Assembly: GCA_018340805.1 (NCBI GenBank)
Contig: JACMZG010001911.1
Span: 31,504,039 to 31,568,038, forward strand
Reading direction: 5' to 3'
Origin: Microvelia longipes
Taxonomy: Eukaryota; Arthropoda; Insecta; Hemiptera; Veliidae
DNA: 64,000 nucleotides
Below the pieces are notes generated by a model. That model saw only the letters and a program-made list of their open reading frames with translations. It was not told the DNA's origin and did no database searches. Each line of letters starts with the position of its first letter. Within the stretch, counting starts at the first letter, position 1. Of this stretch, positions 25,791 through 39,100 are shown in pieces. A program made the position numbers and the translations under genes.

Positions 25791-28700
25791 ATTTTAGTGA
25801 GGACTCATATCTTTTGAACGACTGAAGATTAAATGTTCACTTAAATATACTAAAAAATATTTCTACATAATGTACCAATATAATTTGTTTGCGTGTACAG
25901 AATTCAATATAATAAAATGAACAGAATTTTTTGATTTTTGATTAATTAATAGTATGAAAGAGAAGAGAGGTAAATAAGTTTGAGCAGTTGTAGACCTGAA
26001 TTTCTCTTCCTCGCTTGGCTTGAAAGAGTATCTTTTACCATATATCTTTTTTATCGTAAGATTTCAAACCAAATACGGTTTTAAATTAAAAACAAGGAAA
26101 ATAAACTAAATTATTTAAAAAACAGCAGTGCCTACTAAAAGTTATTTTCTCTACTCGTTTGAATCATGGAATCATAAATTTGTTTTTTCTTGCTTACTTG
26201 TTAAAAAGAATGATGACAAGAATTACTTATACTAAAGGATTACCCCACGATTAGGAATTTCCCAGACTAATAACAGTTTAATCAAACTATATTTATCCGT
26301 TCGAAAGATAGCGTACAAGAAATAGGCTAGGAATACACACACACACACACACATGGAAACGTCTAGGAACAAAAATTTCGAACATACTCGTACTTAATTC
26401 ATAGTTACACACACACACACACATTCCTTGAGGCCACGGTCCGAGATTCGACTTCCGCTATGACACCTATCCTATTAGCGATTTTTTTTCAAAGGAAATT
26501 CGCTAAAAGAGCCCTTAACCGCAACACTTTAGCTTCCTAATCAAATGAAGGAAGCCTGCTAGACTTCCCTTATTATTGTTAAAAATGTGAGGCGCCATTA
26601 AGAGTTAGAAGCGCAACAAGTCCGGCTTGCCGACACTGATATGGAAATATCTGCTTTTATGGAAGGGCCATAACCACAATTCTCGATCCCCTAGCAGAAA
26701 TTATTCTTTTGGAGGGCAAAATATTAATAAATTCTACAGCTAAGGAGCAAAATGGGTCTCCCACCTATGAAATCAAAATAAGAGATGTTGCACATTATAA
26801 GAGTAAATATGTTCCCAGAAATACTTGGCCCCTAGCTAAACATATTGCTGTATTGACTAGCGAGATGAACGGAAGAGATCAGATGTAGTATGCTTCTGCC
26901 TGAATAACTCTTGTGCGAATGACACAGCTGTTAAGAGCTGTATTTGATATTTTTGGTTTAATTAAACAAATAATATCAATTATTAACATAAAATCCAATT
27001 TTTTGGGATATAATAAGTAATTTTAAAATTCCAATGAATATCCTATTATTTGGTTTATCGTATGTGTTTTTACGGTGAATCTGTGATGGCACAGAGCTAG
27101 CATTTACCCAGCGTAACTCCACAAGATCCCACCAGCATAGGCAATTTGCAGTGTGCATTGCTCAGTTTACAAGCTTTTTAAATTTTTAATGCTGTTACAA
27201 AATTAAAATATATTCAACAGGTTTAACTCAAACTAATATTCGTCAAGGCTGGGAATTTGAGTCTTTTGAATAATTATAGTTGGCTTTTCAACAAGAACTG
27301 AAAAATAAAATTGATTACATGCCCCGGACTTTATTTTGATTAATAATTTCTACGGGATGTATTAAAAAATAACTATTTGGTGTTAAAAAGGTTAGGGCTA
27401 CACCTAGAGAAAATAAAAGACTTTCCTCTGGTCTGCTTGGCATGCGTCGTAACGACCTTGTTCAGTCTTATCTCATAATTGGCTTAAATAACCTTAGCAA
27501 TTAAATATACAACACTCGTGTCGCACACAATGCAATATTCTGATAAGGTTTAAACCCATTACTTAATTAAATTTACTAATCAAAGTCGCTATCCCTCTAC
27601 TTCCCCGTGCGGCTCCGCGAAAAATATCACAGTTTACTATTCAATCCAAAATGTGCGAAATAAGGACATTAATGATAAAATCTGTAAATATACCTCTCAA
27701 GTTAAGTCATCTTAGAAAAAAAGTATTTGTTTAAAAGCTGATCGAAATATTTTCTCCTGGACAATATGTTTTGGAAGTAGTAATTGTAAGGAATAAACTA
27801 AAACTAATTGTAACGAGTCTACTAGTGATTACCATTTAAGGTTAAAAATGTATAAAGGTCATTGAAGATTTTATAGACAAGGAGAATATCTGCTTAAACA
27901 ACATTACTAGCAGTACTTAAAAATTTTATATTGAGGAATACAATAACAGTTATTGTTACAAGTATAAGAGTTAATATAGTATCTCTGGCTTAAGAGAAAT
28001 GTAAGAGAAACAATCCAGCTAATGCTTTTTGACAGGAGTTGGATAGATAAATATTTCGTCGTTAATTAGCAAATAGTGCAGTAATGATATAATTATTCTA
28101 ATTATTATTAATATAAATTATTATTAATTATCTGAAATAGAAATATTTTAGTTTCAACTCAGATTAAAAGGCTAGTTCACCAAGTCTAGTAGAAAGCAAA
28201 GTTTTATTTTTAATTCACAGGTGTACTGTAAACTCTTTCCGTCGTTACTACGATATGTATCGTATGCATACGTAATTGTGTTCTAATGTTTAATTTCTGT
28301 CGGATCTTCTGGCAGTAAAGTAAATAATCGAACAATTATTCTTAAAAATTTAAGAATACAAAGTCTTAGGGGGCTTTTTATAATTGCTTGGCTAGGAAGC
28401 CTAGCAATTATTCTTTTAGGGCAAATCCTATTACTAATTTACTTAAAATCATCTACTTGTGAGATCGTACTAGCTGTGCAATAAACGTATAAAATAAATA
28501 AAAAAATAAGGAAAGAAATTACCCGGTTCCTCAGGAGTTTGCTGAGTAAGCGAAATTTTTATAAAAACGGTAAATTCTGGGTTAATATTTTTCGCCGCGA
28601 AAAAAGTCATTATTTTTGGTTTTTTGGAAAGCTGAATCGAATGAAACTGGTCCGGGGTCGATGTGATCACTCTTGTGAGTCCAAGCATGCTGAGATGAAG

Positions 28701-28960
28701 CATGAATATCTGTATGAATTCAGGTACTTTTATCAGGTTTTATAAAAGTTTAGTACTTTAAAATTCAAATTTTATCAGGTTATCCATACTAACAAGACAC
28801 ATACAAAACATGTGTCACACATACCTGACCCACGCTTTTATAAATTGGTGTTGAACAAACTCGATAAAAAAGCTGTTCAGAAAAAGCTTAGCACTCAATC
28901 CAGATAGTGAAGTACCCAAGGCAGACCCATGGGCGTCCGCAGGGGACAAAACGGGTCATT
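25791..28960. other. Intergenic region, no recognised gene
   Basis: Two CACACA microsatellites occur near 26336-26355 and 26405-26423. A hairpin AATTGCTTGGCTAGG/AAGCCTAGCAATT occurs near 28383-28410. Open frames at 26976-27158, 28470-28703 and 28539-28745 have no family I recognise and no splice partners. The rest is plain AT-rich sequence. Confidence 0.45.
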
Positions 28961-28969
28961 TAACCCCCC

Positions 28970-29026
28970 TCCTCCGGAAAATCATTGGGCTGCATTTGTA
29001 ATGAAGCCCAATGATTTTCCGGAGGA
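28970..29026. repeat. Perfect 22-bp-arm inverted repeat
   Basis: TCCTCCGGAAAATCATTGGG plus CT (28970-28991) is exactly complementary to 29005-29026, with a 13-base spacer. It is GC-richer than its neighbourhood and resembles the ends of a very small MITE or a stem-loop. Confidence 0.8.
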
Positions 29027-29113
29027 CAAACTTACACACACAACTTTGGGCGCATTATTACAAACTTTTAACTGCAAAATTACAAATTATTACAAACTTT
29101 GGGCTCGTTAAAA

Positions 29114-29372
29114 ACTTTCGAAAATGGTCTGTACCCTCTGTAAGTCTACTCAAGCGAGTTCAAATCTGTTGTTACTCTTTGGTAGGTTTTACCCTAAATA
29201 AAGTAGTTTTGTTACCTGTTTAGGTCATTTCGAAAAAAATAAATTTTGGATACCATAATATTAACTGTTTTAGAATAAACATTAATGTTTTTGAAATGTA
29301 ATATTAAGATCACCATATTTCAGTACTTTTTTACCAAGTTATTATACATCATATAATTTTGTTCTTACATGT
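29114..29372 (+). repeat. 259-bp direct repeat, copy A
   Basis: Starts ACTTTCGAAAATGGTCTG and ends TTCTTACATGT. It is nearly identical to 30883-31141: I see one inserted A, one missing A and one substitution. No flanking target duplication is obvious. Copies A and B flank the promoter and first exon of laccase 2. Confidence 0.92.
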
Positions 29373-30082
29373 GACTGCCTTAATCTCATGTGTCATCCAA
29401 AATTCGTCCTAATTTACGAGGATAAATTAGATTAATTTAATTACATAGGCTTAAAATAGCAAAATATCTTGACTTTCTAGTATTTCTTATACGTCATAAA
29501 ATCTCGTAAAATGACCCTGATTTAATGTCATTTTAAAGCATAGTAAATAAATATAACTCAAACAAATTTGCTAAACAATACATAAATACAAATAGACTAA
29601 TATATAAAATAGGAAGATATAATGTACACAAAATAAATCTAGAATGCCTTTTCATACACAACAGCTTATTGATAATCATTATTTAAACTTTTACTTTTAG
29701 CAATAGTTAAGAAAATAGGGGGAATTTTTTTAATCCCAACTTAATTAGGAGCAAAATAAAAACTGAACTGTTCCTTATACCAATTAAGAATCATTAGTTT
29801 ATGCATTTTGCGTTTATTCCAATTATTTTCCTTTTTAAAAATTACGAAGGGATCAATAGTTAAATTTAATCAGCATTATTGATAATTGCATCAAATTATT
29901 CATAAATGTGTATGCTTTCCTGTTCTTAGGTTTTATTTGCTTTGTAGTAATTAATCATTTTATAGTGATATATCTTCGCAATTGCCGTAGTGCTGTTAGA
30001 AACTTAATTTGAAAGTTAAAGCGTTGAGCAAGTTTAATTTTCAAGAAACTAACGTAATAGTATTTAATTGTTTTATGTGGCT

Positions 30083-30122
30083 TTTATATTCATTTTACTG
30101 TGCTTCCCTGTCTTGGGCAGTC
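30083..30122 (+). promoter_or_regulatory. Tentative core promoter of laccase 2
   Basis: TATATT at 30085-30090 lies 34 bp before the A of GCAGTC at 30117-30122, and about 70 bp separate this from the ATG at 30186. That is the same layout as the laccase 1 promoter, but both motifs are weaker. Another initiator-like TCAGTA at 30135 lacks a TATA box at the right distance. Confidence 0.28.
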
Positions 30123-30185
30123 AATTAGCAGATATCAGTATTATAATTCGGCCTATTTGTTTATTTTAGTTCGATAGTGGTAGTC

Positions 30186-33100
30186 ATGAATGTACAAGTG
30201 CTTGCAGCTTTCAGCTTAGCTTTTTTTATTAATTCTAATAACTTTGTATATGCGACTATCGATGGTATGAATATTCTATTCGATTGTTATTTTAATCAAG
30301 TTATCAATATTTATTGATAACATTGAATTTTTGTTCTTGTTGTCAATTATACAAATATTAGTTTCTTAAATTAAATTAGATATGTTTTAATTAGTTAGAT
30401 ACATTGACACTATGTTTATTATTTTAATTTTACTACTGACGCTTGTCGACTTTTCTTGTTAACAGTATTAACTTAATGTAAAATTACATATGTAAACGCG
30501 CCAAGTTTCTTTGGAGTGGTATATAGTTATAATTGGCGTATGTTATTCCTGAGGACAAGCAAAGCGAGTCTGAAGTTCTACATCTGTAAAAATTGAATAA
30601 GTCTCTATTTTAAGGTCAAGTTAATCGGAACTGAAGTAACCCTTCCCTAAATGTGGTTGGGAATATGAAGATAAGTAAAGAGAGTACAACGTTGTTAGAA
30701 AAAGTTCCGACGAACCTGAGTTTTTTTCAGATTGTTTTACCCAGATGATTTTATGTTTGGAGATATGGAGCACAGAAAAGTACACAATACATATTAGCAT
30801 TGATTGCCTACTCGTACTCAATTGACTCGTTGATACACCAACATGAGACCTTTAAAAAATTAAGGGTAAAACATTATCCTAGACTTTCGAAAATGGTCTG
30901 TACCCTCTGTAAGTCTACTCAAGCGAGTTCAAATCTGTTGTTACTCTTTGGTAGGTTTTACCCTAATAAAGTAGTTTTGTTACCTGTTTAGGTCATTTCG
31001 AAAAAAATAAATTTTAGGATACCATAATATTAACTGTTTTAGAATAAACATTAATGTTTTTGAAATGTAATATTAAGATCACCATATTTCAGTACTTTTT
31101 TACCAAGTTATTATACATCATATCATTTTGTTCTTACATGTAGAAATTTGTGATAACGATGAATTATGAGTACAAGTAGTTGGACGTAATCCATTGTCAA
31201 TTGTATTTATATATAAACACTTTGGGGAACTACCTATAAGAACAGACGTAATTAATCGTCAATAGTATACATGGAGCACTTGGAGGAACTAGCGATTAGA
31301 ACAGCTCCCAAGAAGTCAAAGATCTAAAAAATATACGTGGATGACATCATTATAATTTGACATCACGGCCCGCATGAGATATAAATGTTCATGAATCACG
31401 TTAACAGCTTATACCTCTGCATATAATTCATATCGTAGATAAAAACCAATAAGAAGCTGCCGTTCTTAGACGTGCAGATAGTAGCAACGTTATCAAGATA
31501 TCAGTATGTAGAAAACGAACCCACACTGACAGATACCTGGATTATACACCCTACCATTCTAACAGCATTAAAGTGGGAATACTCGAGTATCTTCACCAAG
31601 GAGCCATAGCCATCTTGTATTTGCTGTTCAAACTCAAATACAAGATTCAGAAAGAAAAGAAGAGCCCCTCAAAACCATCATGAAAAGTCAGAACCAGAAC
31701 CAATTCCCAATCTTAAACAACCTTGAGAAAGACTCTAACAAAGACAAGACCTTAAAATAAGCCCCAGGATTTACAAAATTGCATATACCGTGCGTGTGTG
31801 GAAACATCTACTACTGGGAATCAGGGGACCACTAGATGTTGGCATTCAGGAACATAAAGAGTACGTACGGAGTGTATAGCTCGACTTGAAAGAATTAGCA
31901 CAGAACGGAGTGGAATAATATAAATTTTTTGTACAAAAAAGAGCATCGGATCACCAGCCTATAAGCCAATTAACTATAAAGATCGATCTGTTATGGATAC
32001 CAATGTTTTATGAAGAGTTAAATACCCTAATAACGATTTTTTCCCCAATTTGCCAAAATGCAGGTTTAAAAACTAGGAAAAGTTCGGTATTGCCTATTCG
32101 AAGGCAGTGAGAAGTTTATAAAGAACCTTAATATCCATATAAATCAGAGGGGGTCCCTGGTATATAAGATTAAAAAGTTGCTTACTAAGTCAGATCAAAA
32201 CCCTGACACTCTACATAGAACACTCCCTTTCTAAGACGAATCCAGTGATGGAAGAAGTATCTGGTTCCGAAACGTCGTTACTGATTACATCCAACTAATT
32301 TTGTTTCTTGTTGTTTTAAATATAATTCTATTTAAATATAATGTGGTTCCTAAAATAATTAACATTATGGTATGATCTGATTTAACTTTTCAAAAATATC
32401 AAAGGTTATAACAATACTCCATGTTTGACTAATAGATACAAAAAATAATGACACATTTGAACTCGCATAACTTGACTAACTAAGCATATTCCAAAAGTGT
32501 AGAGACATGTGTTTCTGTTATTTTTTGAGATTTTTTGGAGCATCTAAAAATGTTACACCTGGTATGTTGCAGTATAATAATTATTAATTCAAAATAATAT
32601 ATTGATTTATCTGTTCTGATCGTTGGTTTGTCTAGTTATATCAGATCTAACTCCGTATCTGCAGCCAGACGATGTTCTATCAGGACGGTATGATAATTTT
32701 CCTACCAATAACTCAAACCTTTGTACTAGAAAATGCGATGGAAAGCCGAAACTCTGCTATTATCATTTTATAGTTGAACATTATGATACTATGAACTCGT
32801 AAGTTGATTTAACTTCCTTCATATTTCTAATATAACCTCAGCATATTCCCAGGCCTGCATTCAAAATACTGAGGACCCTCCACTTATTAATAGCTTGACT
32901 TCTAAGACGCCAGTGCAAACGTTGATGATCTAGTCCTCCGCATTAAGCTAGCTTTTATAGGTTTAGTTCTTCTTAATCATCTGATTTATTGTAACAGCAA
33001 TAGTTCTTATTTTTACTGAGTTCCTACCTCAATCATTACCTTTAACTGCTTTGACTATTATACGCTCAACACTAAGATTCCCTAATCATTGCTTGGATGC

Positions 33101-36100
33101 CTGCCCACATTCAGTGCACTTGGTTTCTTTTTGCTAGGGGATCGCTGAGACTCTTTCTTGTATACTGAATGACTGCTTGATACCTCCATAACTCTCGCTG
33201 TCCACTTTCATACCCTACTCGCTATATTTTGGCGTATTAAATTGTATACATCTGGGAAATGCACGAACATTAACATAGTTGTGGACCGGACCAATCTCTC
33301 ATCAGCATGTTACCTCAAAGTATATACCGGTAGATTGATATTACAGTGGTAATATCAATCAGAGGGATGTGCTCTCGGCACATATAGGTTCTAAACCATT
33401 TGAAAATTCAGTCCATTTCTTTTTTGCACCTTATCAATTAGCATTTTAAATAGGAAAGTAATGTTAAACTTCTCAGATTCAACAACTTCACTTAGGTTTC
33501 ATAACCTCTGTGTTTATAATTAAATTTGCTTTCCTTGTAATTCGTGACAAGTTGATATGCAATAAAATAATGACTCTGTTGTTATGTCAGTTGATAAACA
33601 TATTACTCTAGCACTTGTAAACTTTAAATTTATTGTTATTAACTATATATAGTATTCCTAACGTGCTAGTAGACATACACAATTATTGGCTGAGAATTAG
33701 GGTTATTTACTGCTACGTTGAAGATGCTTTATTATGATAAACAGAGTTTTCTTTTTACCTCACGATCTTAATCAGTGCCTACCCCAACAAACATAGAGAA
33801 ATGAGATTATATTACTATCTAAAATTAAAAGTTAAAAATTTGTAAGAATTGCTAAATAAATTATTAAATAATAGAAATAAAAATGATAGATAATGACTAA
33901 AATCCGACATTTCAGATCGAGTTATTATATAGTGGACTAGTGGACAACACGAAACCTAACATTTATTAATTTTTCGCCTGTTTTATTAAAAGCTTATTAA
34001 AGCTTCTCTCGCCGTTTTCCTTTACAGTTTTTAAAATGTGAAGGTTTTCGAGGGCTGAAATAGAATTTGCTTTCTAAAAACCTGTTGGGGAAAACCCCCT
34101 GGTTATCACTGGTGAAGTCATTTTGCTTTTCGTGGTGAATTAAGACAGTGGTCTAGCTATGGGATCTCCTTTATAATTTTTGTGCGCTGAAGTATTCCTG
34201 AGTTATTTTTTAAAACGTTTTTTGGGGACAAAAAATACTATAAAATATGTTATAGCATGGGTCACATATGTCGACATTTGTTTGCATGGAATGGAGGAAT
34301 TGATAAATTACTAAAAGTCAACCTCATACCATGCACGAAGGTATTAAATTTCGTATGAATTAGAAAAGAAAGCATTTTTGAATTACCTCAATTTAGCCGT
34401 AATAACAATTATCAATTCCACTTTATCTTAAACGTCTGACTGCGGTCTTATTCTTTGCATCTCAATTTTTTATTTCTTTTAGTTGATCATTTATTAATAT
34501 TTTTATTTATTTTTTTTTTAACTTTGGTTATTTTATTTTAACTTTTTGTTAAGTCATGCTCTTATGATCATCGTGAGATAGAAAGTCGACTCTGTTTTTT
34601 TGGAGAGAATTTCGTGTTGTATTATTTATTTAACTCAGCTCCTTAGTTTCGTCTTAAGGTTATTAATTTGATCCAATGTGATAACAGGATTTTATACCGG
34701 GTTAAGCTGACTTCGTAAGAAGGTTACTTTCTGAAACCCATGTCCGAATATTTTTACTTCATAATAGGGTATGAAATAATTTAAACTGAATCCAAACGGT
34801 TTTAATGTGAGGTTCGATCAATTATAAGGTAGTGCTCACTTGTTATATACTTTTCGTATTTGTGGAGGCCCGAGCAGTACAATTACTGATCAAGTAATGA
34901 AGCAAGAAAACCGACTGTTTAGCTTCAGTCTATACGTACTCGTAGATTCAAAATCATAGAAGAATATTTATTATAAAACTAAAAATCCCATCGTCTATCT
35001 GGTTTGTTTACATCTGGCAAAATTTCATCCATCGTTTTAACATTTACATTTAGGGTAGTATACATTTGGACTCATTATCCTAAAAACGATGTGAAATTTA
35101 TTATTCAAGATATTTTCACACCTTATTTTGTAGTATTTCCCCGCAATTGCCTGTTTTCATTTTAAATTCATAACCTTCAGACACGGGGTAGAAATTAACC
35201 TTCCAGCGACGTAAGACTTAACCCAGTCTTAAATATTAAATTCAGCTTCACAGGTTTTTGTGGATTTTTCCTTGTAATAATATGAATCCAGGATACCAAA
35301 CATACGTACCATTATTGCCGAAACCAGGCTCTGCTAATTTTTTAATAAATTTTTTGGTGTAGAGATGTGTTGGTTTTTAGCGAATTTTCATCATGAAAAT
35401 TACGCTTATGAGGTTGTTAGGATGACGGAAGTTTTTTTTTTAGGTAGAAACCCTACCTAAAATGCATTTATTTTTTTTTTTTCACATGCTCCATACAAAT
35501 ATTACATGTGTTATCTACTATATTTAACAGGGACAAATGTGTAAAATTTTGAATCTTTAAGTAGTAACAAGATATGCAAAAAAAACTTGAATAAATACAT
35601 AATTAAATTATATACTTATAGATATTTATATATACAGAAAAAAACGTAAATTGATTTATAAATAATTTAAAATCATAATAAAAAAATGTGTAGAAATAAT
35701 AATTATAAAGATAAAAAAATTATATAAATATAATAGATATAAAGATAGGAAATTTAGTTACAAACTTAAATTGTCAAAATCCAAAGAGTTTATGAAGACG
35801 GAAGTTGAATGGGGGAAGTGGGGGAGGGGATCGATTCAGATTGACTTCCTGACACAAAAAATACATGTCCAAATTTTATATTGAGTTTTACTTTATATAG
35901 AAGACTGTTGGACTGCGCTTTACCAGTCATCATACTTTTTTAAGAGGATGCTTTGTAAAAATAGACTTGTAACTTGTTTTATGCTGTAATACATTAAATA
36001 CAGAAGTATGTTTACTTTCAGAGCTTGTGGCAGATGCCCCAATGTGACATCAGATTGTTTTTTACCACAATGTATAGCAGCTGACAGTTATGAAAAACCA

Positions 36101-39100
36101 ATGCTGTCAGTTAATAGAATGTATCCAGGTCCTGCTATTTACGTAAGAATAACTATAATACGTTTAATATTTTGAGATTATCTTATTTGAAAGATGTTCA
36201 TTAGTTATAATACGACACACGGCTAAAATTAGTTGACAGCGTGGGAAAATAATGCGAGGGAGCCAATGAGGTTAGTCCTGGATGTTAAACTACGCCCTCA
36301 ATTTCAAATCAGGCCAATCTGATTGGTTCCTCAACACTTTTTTCCCCACGCTCTCCACTGATGTTTAAAATAAAATAAATGACTAAATTTTTATAATGTA
36401 AAATAATTTTTTAATGATTCTTAGCATTGGTAAACTAGAGACTGGTTTACCATATGGTTCTTCTATTATGGATCGATTTAATACTCAAAACTATTTTAGG
36501 TTTGCAAAGGAGATCGAATTATTGTTGATTTAGAAAATAGACTTATCGATAAAGCAATAACTATACATTGGCATGGAGTTAGACAAGTGGGAACTCCTTT
36601 TATGGATGGAGTGCCTATGGTAACCCAATGTCCTATTTTAGGCGATCAAACGTTTAGATATGATTTTGAAGTGCCGATTCCGGGAACGTATTTTTGGCAT
36701 TCTCACAACAGTAAGTTATTTTTAATTATGATTTACTATTCTTTATAAGTTATTTGGTTGTACTGTATTGAAAAGGAGGTTGAAACTCTCAGATAATTAA
36801 CAAACAAAAAGGGGCGGGTTTGCTTTTATACAATTAAAACTGACAATCAAAAGGGTACTGTGTCATTAACAAAAGCTTTAAAACTTACAATGTTTACAAT
36901 ATGAATTTATATGGGTCTTCTTACTTTAAGGATGAATTAAATATTTAAATGTATATAAATGAATAATTGTTGTAAACATATATATGCTGCATATTTATAT
37001 TTGAAAGCTTAAGTTATTATTAATCAATTTTATAGGTTTGCAAAAAATTGACGGAGTTCAGGGACCAATAATTGTTAGAGATGACGAAGGAAAAGATTAT
37101 CATTCTAATCTTTACGACAATGACCTTCCTTCTCACGTTGTATTTGTATCTGACTGGTTAACAACCTTAGCAGATGCTAGGTTACCTGGTATGTTAACTA
37201 GGGATCAGGGACAAATGGCCGATAATTTTCTTATTAATGGAAAAGGTGTTTTAAGACAAGTGAGTGTTTTATATTTCAGTAAGTATTTTATAGGTTTGTG
37301 ATTGTTTTCAGCGCAGGGTTTATGAGGACTTATAACACACAATTATGTACTAATTAAAGAATATTAATTCAAAATTCAAATCAATATTTTATTCTTAGAT
37401 TCAGTTATTCATGGAGTCATCTTCTAAATTCTCTTGTCTTATAAAATCTCTACTGCATTATTGATTCCGTCTCTATTTAAGATACTGTTTCCTCAGAGTA
37501 CAGAACGTTTTAACTCACTTTAATGAACCATTGTTTTTGTTGTAATTACTGTTAAAACTTTTCAGCGCATGTTTATTTTGTATTCCATGCGCTCTAGTGG
37601 TCTAGAGTATTGGAATTAATCGTTATTAATTATTAAAATTACAATTTTATAATTATGTTCCATGCTTCATTTTTTTAGTTACTTGAGATATTGACCTAAT
37701 TGTTTTAACTTACCACTTCTTTAGTAATTAATTTACTTCAAACACTAATACAATAACAAGACAAAGATCTTTTTATTGTACTATTTTTTAAATTGTTTTA
37801 GACAGCCTTTCATGAAACAATTACTTGTTTTTTAGCCAAAATTGCCAACCCCTAAGTCTTTGGAAGGTTTACCACCAATGGCTGAATTTCGAGTTCGGAA
37901 GGGTGGCAAATATAGACTAAGATTTATAGGCGCAACATGTTTAGACTGTGCTGTAGAGGTGTCTATTCAATCTCATAGAATGACTCTAATAACTACTGAT
38001 GGTGGAAATCTTGTTAAACCTACTGATGTCTCCAGTCTTAATCTTCTAGCGGGTAAATTCATTTTTGCACTCCCTTGGAAGTAAAAAATAACTTTTTCTC
38101 CCTTGGGATTGAAAAACTTTTCCTATTATTGGGTTATTTTTGCCAATTATATCAATTTTTAGGGGAGTGGTAATCTCTAAATTTATACAGGTCACCGATC
38201 AATGTTTGTATTTTTTTTGGTGGGTGGCACCCCCTAAAATTTATTAGAGGGAACGGACCAAAAAAATTTTTACTGGCTCAAAATCCGTTTCAAGTCAAAT
38301 AAAATAATTTGGAGCAATAAAAAATGTTTTTGATTTTTTGGGGGCAGCACGCCTCAATTCTTTACTGGCTCAAAATCCTTTTCATTTCCAAAGAAGTGGT
38401 ATGTAACAATATTTTTTTTGAAGGCTGAACCCCCTAAATTTATAAGGGGGTCCGACCCAAACAAATTAGAATAAAATACAACAAAACGTATTAAAATAAA
38501 ATCAACGTCTGGAAATAAAATGTATGCACCTTGGGAGTAAAATGCAAATTTCCCCCTAGCAATTACCTTCCTCGGCTTCGCCTCGGGAGTTAATAGTTAT
38601 ATATCCTTAGGCTTTGCCTCAGGAGTTAAACACATAAATCCCTCGGCTTTGCCTCGGGAGTTGAATACTTTCGTTCCTCGGCTTACGCCTTAGGAACCAA
38701 CTAACTGCTCAGGGAAACAATAGCATTCTTTACTTCCTTGGTGCATAAATAACTATTATCTACTTCTAGATTTGGCTAACCAGTAAAAAGTAATGTTTTT
38801 TGGGATTATTAACACTCACGCTACCACAACCTGATCGGAATGGAAATAAACTTGTCACAAAAATCAATGTACCTACTTAGAGCTATTGCTTATAAGCAAT
38901 GTGATTTAAGACGTCATTAATCTAACCTAAAGAAGTCATCAAAATTTTGAAATTTGACCTTGATGATAGAGGGAGTTTAGGCAAGGTGACATTATACATA
39001 ATTTTGGACATGCTGAATTGAATAATACCGGTTTCAGCTCAATCAGATAAATCTAAGTGATCGGAAAATACATATACTATAGAAATGATTTAATTAACTT

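Noticed and set aside
26425..26460. tRNA B-box-like GGTCCGAGATTCGAC near a CA repeat
   Set aside because: No A box or cloverleaf partner found, so neither a tRNA nor a SINE can be supported.
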